From: BP-133 sp040756995
GTDB taxonomy: Bacteria; Actinomycetota; Acidimicrobiia; IMCC26256; BP-133
Direction: 5' to 3'
DNA length: 40,004 nucleotides
Assembly (NCBI GenBank): GCA_040756995.1
Contig: JBFLYK010000057.1
Span: 1-40,004, forward strand
The notes under the pieces: model-generated
What the model saw: only the letters and a program-made list of their open reading frames with translations
The model's database searches: none
What the model was told of the DNA's origin: nothing
Shown here: in pieces, positions 32,080 to 39,891 of the stretch
Numbering within the stretch: position 1 is the first letter of the stretch
Layout: each line of letters opens with the position of its first letter
Made by a program: the position numbers and the translations under genes

Positions 32080-33629
32080 CGCGCGTCGGCCTCAGCCGGA
32101 TCGGCGGTGCGGTGTTGGCCGCGGTGGTCGTGGCCGCCACGGCCGCCTGCGGCACCAACGTGTCGAGGGAGGAGATCCGGGAAGCGGCCGGGCTCGGGCC
32201 GTCGGGCGCCCCCAACGCCGCCGGCCCGGCTCCGGCCGCCAGCACCGCGCCGGCCGAGATCTCCGTCGGGGCCGCACCGGGCACGCCCGATACGAGCAGC
32301 GCGGCTCCTGCGGGCGCCGCCGGCGGCGGTCCGGCCCCGGCCTCCGGCACCCCGGCCACCGGATCGGCCGCCGGCCGAGCGGCGCCGGGGTCGGCGGTCC
32401 CGACGACGAGGCCGGCGGCGTCCGGGGGAGCGGCCCGGGGCAGCCCCGTCTCCGGCACCGGAGCCGGCTCGCCCGCTCAGAAGCCGGCGCCGGGGGCCGC
32501 TCCGGCCGCGGTGGCCTGTCGCGCGCCCTGCGCGCCGCTGGTCATCGGGTCGGTCGGCACGTGGTCCGGCATCGTGGGTCAGAACGTCGTCGGCGGCCTG
32601 AACGCCCTGCGGGCCTGGGTGGCGTCGGTCAACGCCGCCGGGGGCCTCTCCGGCCACCCCGTCCGCCTGGAAGTCGCCGACGACGGGACCGATCCCGCCC
32701 GGCACCGGGCGCTGGTCCAGGAGTTCGTGGAACGGCGCGGCGTCGTCGCCTTCGTCTACAACGCCGCCGTCTTCTCCGGGCAGGCCAGCGTCGACTACCT
32801 CAACGCCCGCAGGATCCCGGTCGTCGGCGGGTCGGGCACCGAGCCGTGGTACACGACCAGCCCGATGTTCTTCACCCAGATCATCGCCGGCGAGACGGCC
32901 ATCGAGGCCACGGTGGCCAGCTACGCCCGTTCGGCCAAGGCCGCCGGCATGACGAAGATGGGGCTGGTCACGTGCAGCGACGGAGTCCAGGTGTGCGAGG
33001 ACACCGCCCGCTCCGTGCCCCGCTACGCCTCGAAGTACGGCGTCGAGCTGGCCTATCAGGGCAAGGCGTCGCTGGCCGCCCCCGACTTCACCGCCAACTG
33101 CCTGGCCGCCCGCAACGCCGGCGTGCAGATCCTCTACCTGGCCCTCGACGCCAACTCGTACCAGCGGATGGGCCGGTCGTGCGCCAGCGTCGACTACCGC
33201 CCCCGCTACGGCATCGCCCAGCCGGTCATGCTGGCCGAACTGGCCCGCGATCCCAACCTGCAGGGCTCTCCCGGGGTGAGCTACACGGCGCCGTTCTTCT
33301 TCAACGCCAACCCGTCCATCGCCGAGTTCCACAAGGCCATGAGCCAGTACGCCGCCGGCGCACCGCTCACCGGTTCGGCCAGCCTGGGGTGGTCGGCGGC
33401 CAAGTTGCTCCAAGTGTCGGCCCGGCGACTGTCGCCCGTGCCGACGTCGGCCGACATCCTCGAGGGTGTGTGGTCACTGAACGGAGAAGACCTCGGCGGG
33501 CTGACCGCCCCGCTGCGGTTCCGCCGTGACGGCCCCACCGTCCCGCCCGTCTGCTACTGGCAGGTGGTCGTGGCCGACAACGCCTACAAGAGCCCCGACC
33601 ACGGGCAGAGGCACTGTGAAGGGGCCTGA
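32076..33629 (+). CDS. ABC transporter substrate-binding lipoprotein (branched-chain amino acid/Liv type)
   Basis: This 517-residue lipoprotein has a signal peptide ending in the lipobox TAAC, with C25 as the lipidated residue. About 120 residues of Ala/Gly/Pro/Ser-rich linker follow (to about 145), unusually long for this family. The periplasmic-binding-protein type 1 fold begins at APLVIGSVGTWSG and includes VNAAGGLSGHPVRLEVADDG, VVAFVYNAAVFSG and GVQILYLALDANSY. Liv-type proteins in actinobacteria bind very varied ligands, including aromatic acids, amides and steroids. The long linker would let the domain reach through a thick cell wall. The start is the GTG overlapping the previous stop. 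Confidence 0.93.
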   Translation: MTRVGLSRIGGAVLAAVVVAATAACGTNVSREEIREAAGLGPSGAPNAAGPAPAASTAPAEISVGAAPGTPDTSSAAPAGAAGGGPAPASGTPATGSAAGRAAPGSAVPTTRPAASGGAARGSPVSGTGAGSPAQKPAPGAAPAAVACRAPCAPLVIGSVGTWSGIVGQNVVGGLNALRAWVASVNAAGGLSGHPVRLEVADDGTDPARHRALVQEFVERRGVVAFVYNAAVFSGQASVDYLNARRIPVVGGSGTEPWYTTSPMFFTQIIAGETAIEATVASYARSAKAAGMTKMGLVTCSDGVQVCEDTARSVPRYASKYGVELAYQGKASLAAPDFTANCLAARNAGVQILYLALDANSYQRMGRSCASVDYRPRYGIAQPVMLAELARDPNLQGSPGVSYTAPFFFNANPSIAEFHKAMSQYAAGAPLTGSASLGWSAAKLLQVSARRLSPVPTSADILEGVWSLNGEDLGGLTAPLRFRRDGPTVPPVCYWQVVVADNAYKSPDHGQRHCEGA

Positions 33630-35013
33630 GGTCCGCCGCCCGTCAGCCGGGCGCGTCGTGGGGCGGGGGGCCGCCGCCCTGGCGCTGTTCGCCGCCGCAA
33701 CGCTGCAGGCGCCGTCGACCGGAGCGGCGGGCGGCACGTTCCGGGGCGTCGCCGCCGCCGAGGGCCTGCGGGTCGGAGTCACGGCCGTCGGGGCGCCGGT
33801 CACCAACAACGTCGTCGACGGCGCCAGCCCGATCGCCCAGGCGGCGGTCGACTCGACCAGCGGCTCGTCGGCCCTGGCCTCGGTGGCCTACCCCGGCGAC
33901 GTGGTGGTGACGACGCCCGGCCTCCTGGCCGGAGTGTCGGGCGGCCAGTTGAGCGGCATCCCGCCCTACCCGCTGATCGCCACGGCGGGGTCGACGACGA
34001 CACCGGAGCAGAAGGTCGAGGGGCCCGGGAGCACCATGCGGGCGGCGGCCGTCGACCGCCGGGCCGAAGCGACGGCCCGCAGCGGCGCCGCGGCCGCCGA
34101 GGGCGCGCCGGCGCCGGCATGGGCGACGTCGTCGACCGTGGAGGCCGACGACGTCGGCGCCGTCACGGCCCGCGCCACCTCGGAGGTCACCGGCGTCACC
34201 GTCGGGCCGCTGACGCTCGGACGGGTCACCGCCCGCAGCGTCGTGCGGCGGGCTCCGGGCGGCGAGCCCGTCCGGGAGACCAGCTTCGACGCCGCCGGCC
34301 TCACGATCGGCGAAGCGAAGGTGGCGCTCACTCCGGCCGGGCTGGTGGTGGCGGGGACGACGACGCCGGTGTCAGCCACGCCGTTGCAGGCGGTGCTCGA
34401 CGGGGCCGGCGTGTCCGTCCGCTCCCTGGCCGCCGACAACACGACCGACGGCGTCGTCTCGGCCGGCCTCGTCGTCAGCCGGACGCAGCAACTTCCGACG
34501 GCGATCTCGCCGGTGACGGTCAGCTACACGTTCGGCCGGGCTATGGCCGCGGTGTCGGCCACGGCCCTGGCGCCGATCGTGTCGGACGTCGCCGTTCCGC
34601 CGCTGCCACCACCGTCGCCGCCGGACGGCACGGCGGGCGGCGACAGCACCGGCTCAATCGGCGCCGGCGTCGGCGACGCCGTCGATGCCGGCGGCGGGTT
34701 CGGTGCGGGCGGCGTCGGCGGGGGCGGGTCGTTCACGGGTGGGAGCCCGTTGCCGGCAACGGGTTCCGGCCCGGGCCCGGTCGGCGACAGTGGCGCGCCG
34801 GACGACGGGGCGAAGGGCGGCGGCGCAACCGAAGCAGCCGGCGGGCAGGCACCGGCCGTCGGCTCGGCCGTGCCGGTCCGCAGGGTCGGATCCCGCCTCT
34901 TCGACCTTTCGACGATCTATCTCCTGCTGGTGGCGGCCGCCGCGACGGCCGGGGCCGTCATCCAGTTCATGCGACACGCGGGGGTGCGGCTGTGGACCTC
35001 AAGACCTGGCTGA
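33616..35013 (+). CDS. Exported, membrane-anchored protein of unknown function
   Basis: This 465-residue protein has a signal peptide (basic RRPSAGRVVGRG, hydrophobic ALALFAAATL). A threonine- and alanine-rich beta-type body of about 300 residues is followed by a glycine/proline-rich linker. A single C-terminal membrane helix (STIYLLLVAAAATAGAVIQF) and the tail MRHAGVRLWTSRPG end it. An LPATG lies in the linker, about 85 residues from the C-terminus, too far from the helix for a standard sorting signal. No family is recognised. It overlaps the binding-protein gene by 14 bases and the next gene by 22. The position suggests a periplasmic accessory of the transporter. GTG at 33616 is the start. 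Confidence 0.7.
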   Translation: MKGPEVRRPSAGRVVGRGAAALALFAAATLQAPSTGAAGGTFRGVAAAEGLRVGVTAVGAPVTNNVVDGASPIAQAAVDSTSGSSALASVAYPGDVVVTTPGLLAGVSGGQLSGIPPYPLIATAGSTTTPEQKVEGPGSTMRAAAVDRRAEATARSGAAAAEGAPAPAWATSSTVEADDVGAVTARATSEVTGVTVGPLTLGRVTARSVVRRAPGGEPVRETSFDAAGLTIGEAKVALTPAGLVVAGTTTPVSATPLQAVLDGAGVSVRSLAADNTTDGVVSAGLVVSRTQQLPTAISPVTVSYTFGRAMAAVSATALAPIVSDVAVPPLPPPSPPDGTAGGDSTGSIGAGVGDAVDAGGGFGAGGVGGGGSFTGGSPLPATGSGPGPVGDSGAPDDGAKGGGATEAAGGQAPAVGSAVPVRRVGSRLFDLSTIYLLLVAAAATAGAVIQFMRHAGVRLWTSRPG

Positions 35014-35285
35014 AAGCGCAATGGGACCGTGTCCTCGGCGCCGGCGCCGTCCTGATCGGCGCGGTGGCCATCCTGCTCGGCTACCGCGGCGTGGCCGACA
35101 CGCCGTTCCCGGCCGAGCAGATTCCCTACGTCATCTCCGGCGCCGTCGTCGGGATCGCCCTCATCGGCATCGGCCTCACGTCGTGGCTGTCCGCCGACCT
35201 GCGCGACGAATGGCGCAAACTCGACCGCATCGAGCACCTGCTGGAACCATCGGACGCTCCGGCCGTCACCGAACCTTCGCAGTGA
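34992..35285 (+). CDS. Small two-helix membrane protein, unknown function
   Basis: The 97-residue product begins MDLKTWLKAQWDRVLGAG (start GTG at 34992). It has two hydrophobic segments (GAVLIGAVAILLGY and YVISGAVVGIALIGIGLTSWL) and a charged C-terminal helix (DLRDEWRKLDRIEHLLE). The start lies inside the preceding gene, and the end overlaps the next start by four bases (GTGA). No family is recognised. A structural role at the inner membrane, perhaps with the permease or the large anchored protein, is a guess from position. Confidence 0.7.
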   Translation: MDLKTWLKAQWDRVLGAGAVLIGAVAILLGYRGVADTPFPAEQIPYVISGAVVGIALIGIGLTSWLSADLRDEWRKLDRIEHLLEPSDAPAVTEPSQ

Positions 35286-35713
35286 TCGCCTGGCCCCATC
35301 GGGGACGCCTGTGGCTGTTGGTGGGGCAGGTCGCCTGCCTGGGGGCGATCGTCCTCGCCGGGCGGGCCAGCGCGGAACGGCCCGGCACCGGCGGGCAGGG
35401 CGCCTGGGTCGCCATCGCCGTGGTGGCCGCGCTCATCAGCGCCGCCGGCAACGGTGTATGGCTCGCCGTGCTGCGCCGGGCGGCCAACACCCGCCGCCGG
35501 GCCGTCTTCGCCCGGCTGGCCGACCGTGCCGACCCGTCCTCGGCCCCGGCGGTGGCGGCGGGGCCCGGCCGGCCGCCGGCTGTGGCGGGCCGCGGGCCGG
35601 TGATGGTCGCCGGCCTGACGCTGCGCCACCGGCCGGACTGTCCACTGGTGGCCGGCCGAGCCGTCGTCCCCGCCACCGCTGACACGCAACCCTGCGGCTG
35701 GTGCTCGCCATGA
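35282..35713 (+). CDS. Small membrane protein with C-terminal Cys-His motif, unknown function
   Basis: This 143-residue product has two hydrophobic segments (LWLLVGQVACLGAIVLAG and VAIAVVAALISAAGNGVWLAVL). An arginine-rich stretch (RRAANTRRRAVFARL), a flexible Ala/Pro-rich part and the tail RHRPDCPLVAGR ... PCGWC complete it. The C-x18-C-x2-C and nearby His could bind metal or form a disulphide. No family is recognised. It overlaps both neighbours by four bases. I would expect it to be conserved with the two genes before it. Confidence 0.65.
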   Translation: MIAWPHRGRLWLLVGQVACLGAIVLAGRASAERPGTGGQGAWVAIAVVAALISAAGNGVWLAVLRRAANTRRRAVFARLADRADPSSAPAVAAGPGRPPAVAGRGPVMVAGLTLRHRPDCPLVAGRAVVPATADTQPCGWCSP

Positions 35714-37593
35714 GCGACGTCCTGCCGTTCATCGTCGTCGGGGTGGCGTCGGGCTCCGTCTACGGCCTGGCCGGGCTGGGGCTGACGCTCACCTACACCA
35801 CCACCGGGATCTTCAACTTCGCCCACGGCGCGCTGGCCGCCGCCGCGGCGTTCGTCTTCTTCACCCTCCAGGTCGAGTGGGGCTGGCCGTGGCCTCTGGC
35901 GTTGGCCATCGCCGTGGCGGGCGTCGGCGTCATCGGCGGCGTCCTCGTCGAGCGGCTGTCGCGCTCGCTGTCCACCGCCGATGCGGCCACCGCCGTCGTC
36001 GCCACCGTCGGGCTGCTCCTGGCCGTCCAGGGCCTCATCCAGTGGCGCTACGGGACCGCCGCCCGGCAGCTGGCACCGTTCCTGTCCGGCACCGCGGTGC
36101 ACATCGGCGGCGTGGCCGTCACCCGCCAGCAGGCGGCGACGGTGCTGGTCGGTGCGGCGGCCGCCGGGGCCGTCCTGGCCTTCCTGCGGTTCTCCCGGCT
36201 CGGCGTCCAGATGCGGGCCGTGGTCGGCAATCCGGATCTCCTCGCCCTGTCGGGAACCGACCCGGCGCCGGTGCGCACCGCGGCCTGGATCATCGGTTCA
36301 GCGTTCGCCGCCCTGAGCGGCGTGCTGATCGCCCCCTTCCTCGGCCTCGACGCCGGACTCCTCACCCTGCTCGTGGTCCAGGCGTTCGGTGCGGTGGCCA
36401 TCGGCCGGTTCCGCAGCCTCCCGCTGACCTACGCCGGCGGGCTGGCGCTGGGCGTCACGGCGTCGTTGCTGACCAAGGAGTTCGCCGGCCGGCCGTCGCT
36501 CGGCGGACTGCCGTCGTCGCTGCCGTTCCTCGTGCTGGTGGTGGCGCTGGTGATCTGGCCGCCCCGGACCGTCGGCCGGGCCAACGGCCCCTCGGCCGCC
36601 TCTGACCGGGCGCCCCGGCGGTGGCCGGCCAGGACCCGACTGGCCGCCGCCGCGGCCGGCCTGGCGGCGCTGGTGGCTCTGCCCCACCTGGTCGGCCCCA
36701 AGCTGCCGAGCTACACGGCCGCGGCGGCGCTCGTCGTCACCTTCGTGTCGCTGGCCCTGCTGGTGCGGGGCTCGGGTCAGATCTCCCTCTGCCACGCCGC
36801 GTTCGGCGCGGTGGGGGCGACGGCCTTCTCCCACTTCGCCTCGTCGTCGGGGTTGGGACTGCCGTGGTTCGCGGCCCTGCTCCTCGCCGGCGCGGCGGCC
36901 GTTCCGATCGGAGCCTTGGTCGCCATCCCGGCCATCCGGCTGTCGGGCGTCTACCTCGCCCTGGCCACCTTCGGTTTCACGATCCTGATGGAACGGGTCG
37001 CCTACCCGATGGGCGTCATGTTCGGGGCGACGGGGTCACGTGAGGCCCCCCGCCCGTCGTTCGCCGGCGGCGACACCGCCCTGTTCTACGTCACCGCCGC
37101 CGTGGCCGCCGTCTGTTGCCTGCTCGTCGTGGTCGTCAGCCGGACCCGGTTGGGGCGGTTGCTGCGGGGGCTGGCCGAGTCCCCGACCGCCCTCACCACC
37201 AACGGGCTGTCGACCAACGTGACGCGCCTGGCGGCGTTCGCCGCCTCGGCGTTCCTGGCCGGAATCGCCGGAGCGCTGCTGGCGGCGGCGGCCGGCAACG
37301 TCAACGGCCGGAGCTTCGCGTCGTTCAACTCGCTGCTGTACCTCGTGGTCATCGCCGTGGCCGGTCACCGGCTCGTCCCCTCGGCGGTGGTCGCCGCCGG
37401 GCTGCTGGCCGTGGCGCCGGCCTACGTGCCGGACTCGCTGGTGGCCCACCAGGCGTTGTTGTTCGGTGCCGCCACCGTGGCGCTGCTGGCCGGGCGGGGG
37501 ACGACGATCCGGCCCCGCACGACCCGGGCCGGCGAGCGGCTGGGCGCCAGCCCGGTCCGGGCCCGCGTGGTGGAGCAGGGAGCGACGGCATGA
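35710..37593 (+). CDS. Fused LivH-LivM branched-chain-type ABC permease
   Basis: This 627-residue integral membrane protein joins both permease subunits normally encoded separately. Residues 1-285 are LivH-like (YGLAGLGLTLTYTTTGIFNFAHGAL; MRAVVGNPDLLALSGTDP). After an arginine-rich linker (about 295-315), residues 320-600 are LivM-like (LLVRGSGQISLCHAAFGAVGATAF; RLSGVYLALATFGFTILMER; LRGLAESPTALTTNGLS). Together they form the substrate path of a Liv/HAAT-type importer. ATG at 35710 overlaps the previous stop (ATGA). Such fusions are frequent in actinobacteria and often go with non-amino-acid ligands. Confidence 0.93.
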   Translation: MSDVLPFIVVGVASGSVYGLAGLGLTLTYTTTGIFNFAHGALAAAAAFVFFTLQVEWGWPWPLALAIAVAGVGVIGGVLVERLSRSLSTADAATAVVATVGLLLAVQGLIQWRYGTAARQLAPFLSGTAVHIGGVAVTRQQAATVLVGAAAAGAVLAFLRFSRLGVQMRAVVGNPDLLALSGTDPAPVRTAAWIIGSAFAALSGVLIAPFLGLDAGLLTLLVVQAFGAVAIGRFRSLPLTYAGGLALGVTASLLTKEFAGRPSLGGLPSSLPFLVLVVALVIWPPRTVGRANGPSAASDRAPRRWPARTRLAAAAAGLAALVALPHLVGPKLPSYTAAAALVVTFVSLALLVRGSGQISLCHAAFGAVGATAFSHFASSSGLGLPWFAALLLAGAAAVPIGALVAIPAIRLSGVYLALATFGFTILMERVAYPMGVMFGATGSREAPRPSFAGGDTALFYVTAAVAAVCCLLVVVVSRTRLGRLLRGLAESPTALTTNGLSTNVTRLAAFAASAFLAGIAGALLAAAAGNVNGRSFASFNSLLYLVVIAVAGHRLVPSAVVAAGLLAVAPAYVPDSLVAHQALLFGAATVALLAGRGTTIRPRTTRAGERLGASPVRARVVEQGATA

Positions 37594-38387
37594 CCGGGCC
37601 GCAGCCGGCCGGGGTGGAGGTCGAGGAACTGACCGTCCGCTACGGCGGCAAGACGGCGGTGGACGGGCTGTCGCTGACCGCGCCGCTGGGGCGGGTCACC
37701 GGGCTCATCGGTCCCAACGGCGCGGGCAAGACGACGACCTTCGGGGCGGTGAGCGGTCTGGTGCCTCCGTCCGCCGGCACCGTGCGGCTCTTCGGCCAGG
37801 ACGTGTCGCGCCGCTCGGCCGCCGCCCGGGCCCGGCTCGGTCTGGGCCGGACGTTCCAGCGCCCGGAGCTGTGCCCGTCCCTCACCGTCATGGACAACGT
37901 CGCCCTCGGCTGCGAAGCCCTGGCCGCCGGCGGCAACCTGTGGCGCCAGATCGTCCCCCGCCGCCACGACACGGCCCGGCTGCGGGACCAGGCCGCCGTG
38001 GCACTGGACGCATGCGGCATCACCGGACTGGCCGGCACGGCCGTCGCCGCCCTCAGCCTCGGCCAGCGGAGGCTGGTGGAACTCGCCCGGGTAAGGGCCG
38101 GCGGTTACCGCATGCTCCTGCTCGACGAGCCGTCGTCGGGCCTCGACCCGGCCGAGACCGCCCGCTTCGGCGCCATCGTCCGCTGTCTGGTCGACGAGTC
38201 CGGCGTCGGTGTCCTGCTCGTCGAGCACGACATGAGCCTCGTGATGGAGATCTGCGACTACCTCTACACGCTCGACTTCGGGCGGCTGATCTTCGCCGGA
38301 ACTCCGGCCGAGACCCGGGCCAGCGCCGTCGTGCGGGCCGCCTACCTGGGCGACGACGACGCCGCCCTGCAGGTGGCGGAGCGGTAG
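37590..38387 (+). CDS. ABC transporter ATP-binding protein, LivG type
   Basis: This 265-residue ATPase has Walker A (GPNGAGKTTT, about residues 42-51), the Q-loop region (GLGRTFQRPELCPSLTV), a signature motif altered to LSLGQRR, Walker B plus glutamate (MLLLDEPSSGLDP) and the switch histidine (LLVEHD). The longer spacing between Walker A and the signature, with VMDNV...RRHDTARLRDQA, is typical of LivG. It drives transport with LivF and the fused permease. ATG at 37590 overlaps the permease stop by four bases. Confidence 0.94.
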   Translation: MTGPQPAGVEVEELTVRYGGKTAVDGLSLTAPLGRVTGLIGPNGAGKTTTFGAVSGLVPPSAGTVRLFGQDVSRRSAAARARLGLGRTFQRPELCPSLTVMDNVALGCEALAAGGNLWRQIVPRRHDTARLRDQAAVALDACGITGLAGTAVAALSLGQRRLVELARVRAGGYRMLLLDEPSSGLDPAETARFGAIVRCLVDESGVGVLLVEHDMSLVMEICDYLYTLDFGRLIFAGTPAETRASAVVRAAYLGDDDAALQVAER

Positions 38388-38389
38388 CG

Positions 38390-39079
38390 GTGTTGCGCGT
38401 CGAAGGCATCCGGGCGGGCTACGGGCAGGCGACCGTCCTGCGCGACGTGTCGATAGCCGTCCCCGAGGGTGCGGTGGTGGCGCTGCTCGGGCCCAACGGC
38501 GCGGGCAAGACGACGCTGCTGCGGGTCGCCTCGGGACTGCTGCGCCCGACGGCCGGCCGGGTCCTCCTCGGGGACGAGGACGTCACCCAGGCTCCACCGC
38601 AGCGGCGGCGACGGCTCGGGCTGTGCCACATCCCCGAGCGGGGCGGCGTCTTCGCCGATCTCTCGGTGGCCGAGAACCTGCGGCTCTTCGCCCGCCCGGG
38701 CGGCGAGGAGGAGGCCATCGCCCGGGCCGTCGACGCCTTCCCGGCGCTCGGGCCGCGCCTGCGACAACCGGCCGGGACACTGAGCGGCGGCGAACAGCAG
38801 ATGGTGGCGCTCAGCCGCGTCCACGGCGACGAGTCACGGGTCGTGCTGCTCGACGAGGTCTCGATGGGGCTCGCCCCCAAGCTGGTCGACACGATCTTCG
38901 CCTTCCTCGACGGCCTCGCCCGGCGCGGCGTGTCGCTCCTCGTCGTCGAGCAGTACGTCGCCAAGGCCCTCGGGATCGCCGACTACGTGTGCCTGCTCGA
39001 CCGGGGTCGGACCGCCTTCGTCGGTGAGCCGGCCGAGCTCGACAGCGCCGGCCTCGCCAGCCACTACCTAGCGGGCTGA
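38390..39079 (+). CDS. ABC transporter ATP-binding protein, LivF type
   Basis: This 229-residue ATPase starts at GTG 38390, two bases after the LivG stop. Walker A is GPNGAGKTTL, the signature LSGGEQQMVALSR is canonical, Walker B reads VVLLDEVSMGLAP and the switch histidine position is filled by Q in LLVVEQYV, as usual for LivF. ERGGVFADLSVAENL matches the LivF Q-loop region, where IPEGR is more common. It is the last gene of the operon and its stop codon lies in a terminator hairpin. Confidence 0.94.
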   Translation: MLRVEGIRAGYGQATVLRDVSIAVPEGAVVALLGPNGAGKTTLLRVASGLLRPTAGRVLLGDEDVTQAPPQRRRRLGLCHIPERGGVFADLSVAENLRLFARPGGEEEAIARAVDAFPALGPRLRQPAGTLSGGEQQMVALSRVHGDESRVVLLDEVSMGLAPKLVDTIFAFLDGLARRGVSLLVVEQYVAKALGIADYVCLLDRGRTAFVGEPAELDSAGLASHYLAG

Positions 39080-39087
39080 CGCCCGCT
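39070..39087. terminator. Bidirectional hairpin overlapping both convergent stop codons
   Basis: AGCGGGC (39070-39076) and GCCCGCT (39081-39087) form a perfect 7-bp stem with the loop TGAC. The loop carries the TGA of the LivF gene, and the right arm ends in the TAG (minus strand) of the TetR gene. More hairpins follow inside the TetR gene, for example GCGTGGGGC at 39141-39149 with its complement at 39154-39162. Confidence 0.55.
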
Positions 39088-39784
39088 ACGGCGTTGCTTC
39101 TGGCGGCTTCGCCGCCCCGGGCCTCCGGCCCTCCTCCAGAGCGTGGGGCCCCTGCCCCACGCCTGGCCGTCTGGGGGCCAGCGCCGACACCAGGTAGGCG
39201 GACAGCACGTCGCGGCACTCGGCGTCGCTGGCGTAGCCGAACGCCTCGCCGTTGCTGATCAAGGAGAACTCGAGAAACGTGATCCAGCGGATGATGTCGT
39301 CGAAGTCGCGGTCGGTGCGCAGCTCACCCCGGTCGCGGGCCGCCTCCAGCATCGGGTACCACAGCTCCCGCTGCAGGCCCATCACGATGTCCGACTCGGC
39401 GAGGCGGGCGGTGAGCCCGGCGGTGTCGGGCTGCGTCAGCAGGCGGATGTACTGGTTCTCGCCCGAGAGGCGAATGGTGGTGAGCGACGCTTCCATCATC
39501 GCCGGCAGCCCGTCCTCCACCCGGATCTGCTCCCGGATCTGCCGGTGGATCTCCCGCACCTGACGGACGATCACCTCGAGAACGAGGGCGTCCTTGTCGG
39601 GGAAGTAGTAGTAGATCGCGGGCCGGGAGACCCCGGCTTCCCGGGCCACGTCCTCCATGAGGGTGCGGCGAACTCCGTGCTGCTCAAAGGAAGCCAGCGC
39701 GGCGTTGTAGATGTCCTCCCGGGCGTTGCGGCGGCGGGAAGCAGCCACCGTCGAAGCGGACTCGGCGGTGGCGCGCTTCGGCAT
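39086..39784 (-). CDS. TetR-family transcriptional regulator
   Basis: This 232-residue regulator has the TetR helix-turn-helix near its N-terminus: DIYNAALASFEQHGVRRTLMEDVAREAGVSRPAIYYYFPDKDALV (residues about 24-68). An all-helical ligand-binding domain follows. The last 25 residues are Pro/Gly/Arg-rich and may be an extension caused by reading into the repeat-like hairpins. It is convergent with the transport operon and separated from it by only six bases. Control of that operon, perhaps in response to a CoA ester or the imported compound, is plausible. ATG at 39784 begins MPKRATAESAS. Confidence 0.92.
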   Translation of the reverse strand: MPKRATAESASTVAASRRRNAREDIYNAALASFEQHGVRRTLMEDVAREAGVSRPAIYYYFPDKDALVLEVIVRQVREIHRQIREQIRVEDGLPAMMEASLTTIRLSGENQYIRLLTQPDTAGLTARLAESDIVMGLQRELWYPMLEAARDRGELRTDRDFDDIIRWITFLEFSLISNGEAFGYASDAECRDVLSAYLVSALAPRRPGVGQGPHALEEGRRPGAAKPPEATP

Positions 39785-39891
39785 GATTGGATCGTACCGG
39801 CGGACAAATGCGCACCAGGCATTTCCCTTTCGGCGTGCTCAGTGGCAACATAAGTAACACCGACCACTTTGCGAGCAAGTGAGGAACCCGA

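Noticed and set aside
34741..34790. LPATG as a sortase signal in the 465-residue envelope protein
   Set aside because: It lies about 85 residues from the C-terminus with a glycine-rich stretch before the membrane helix. Standard signals sit directly before the helix and a short basic tail.
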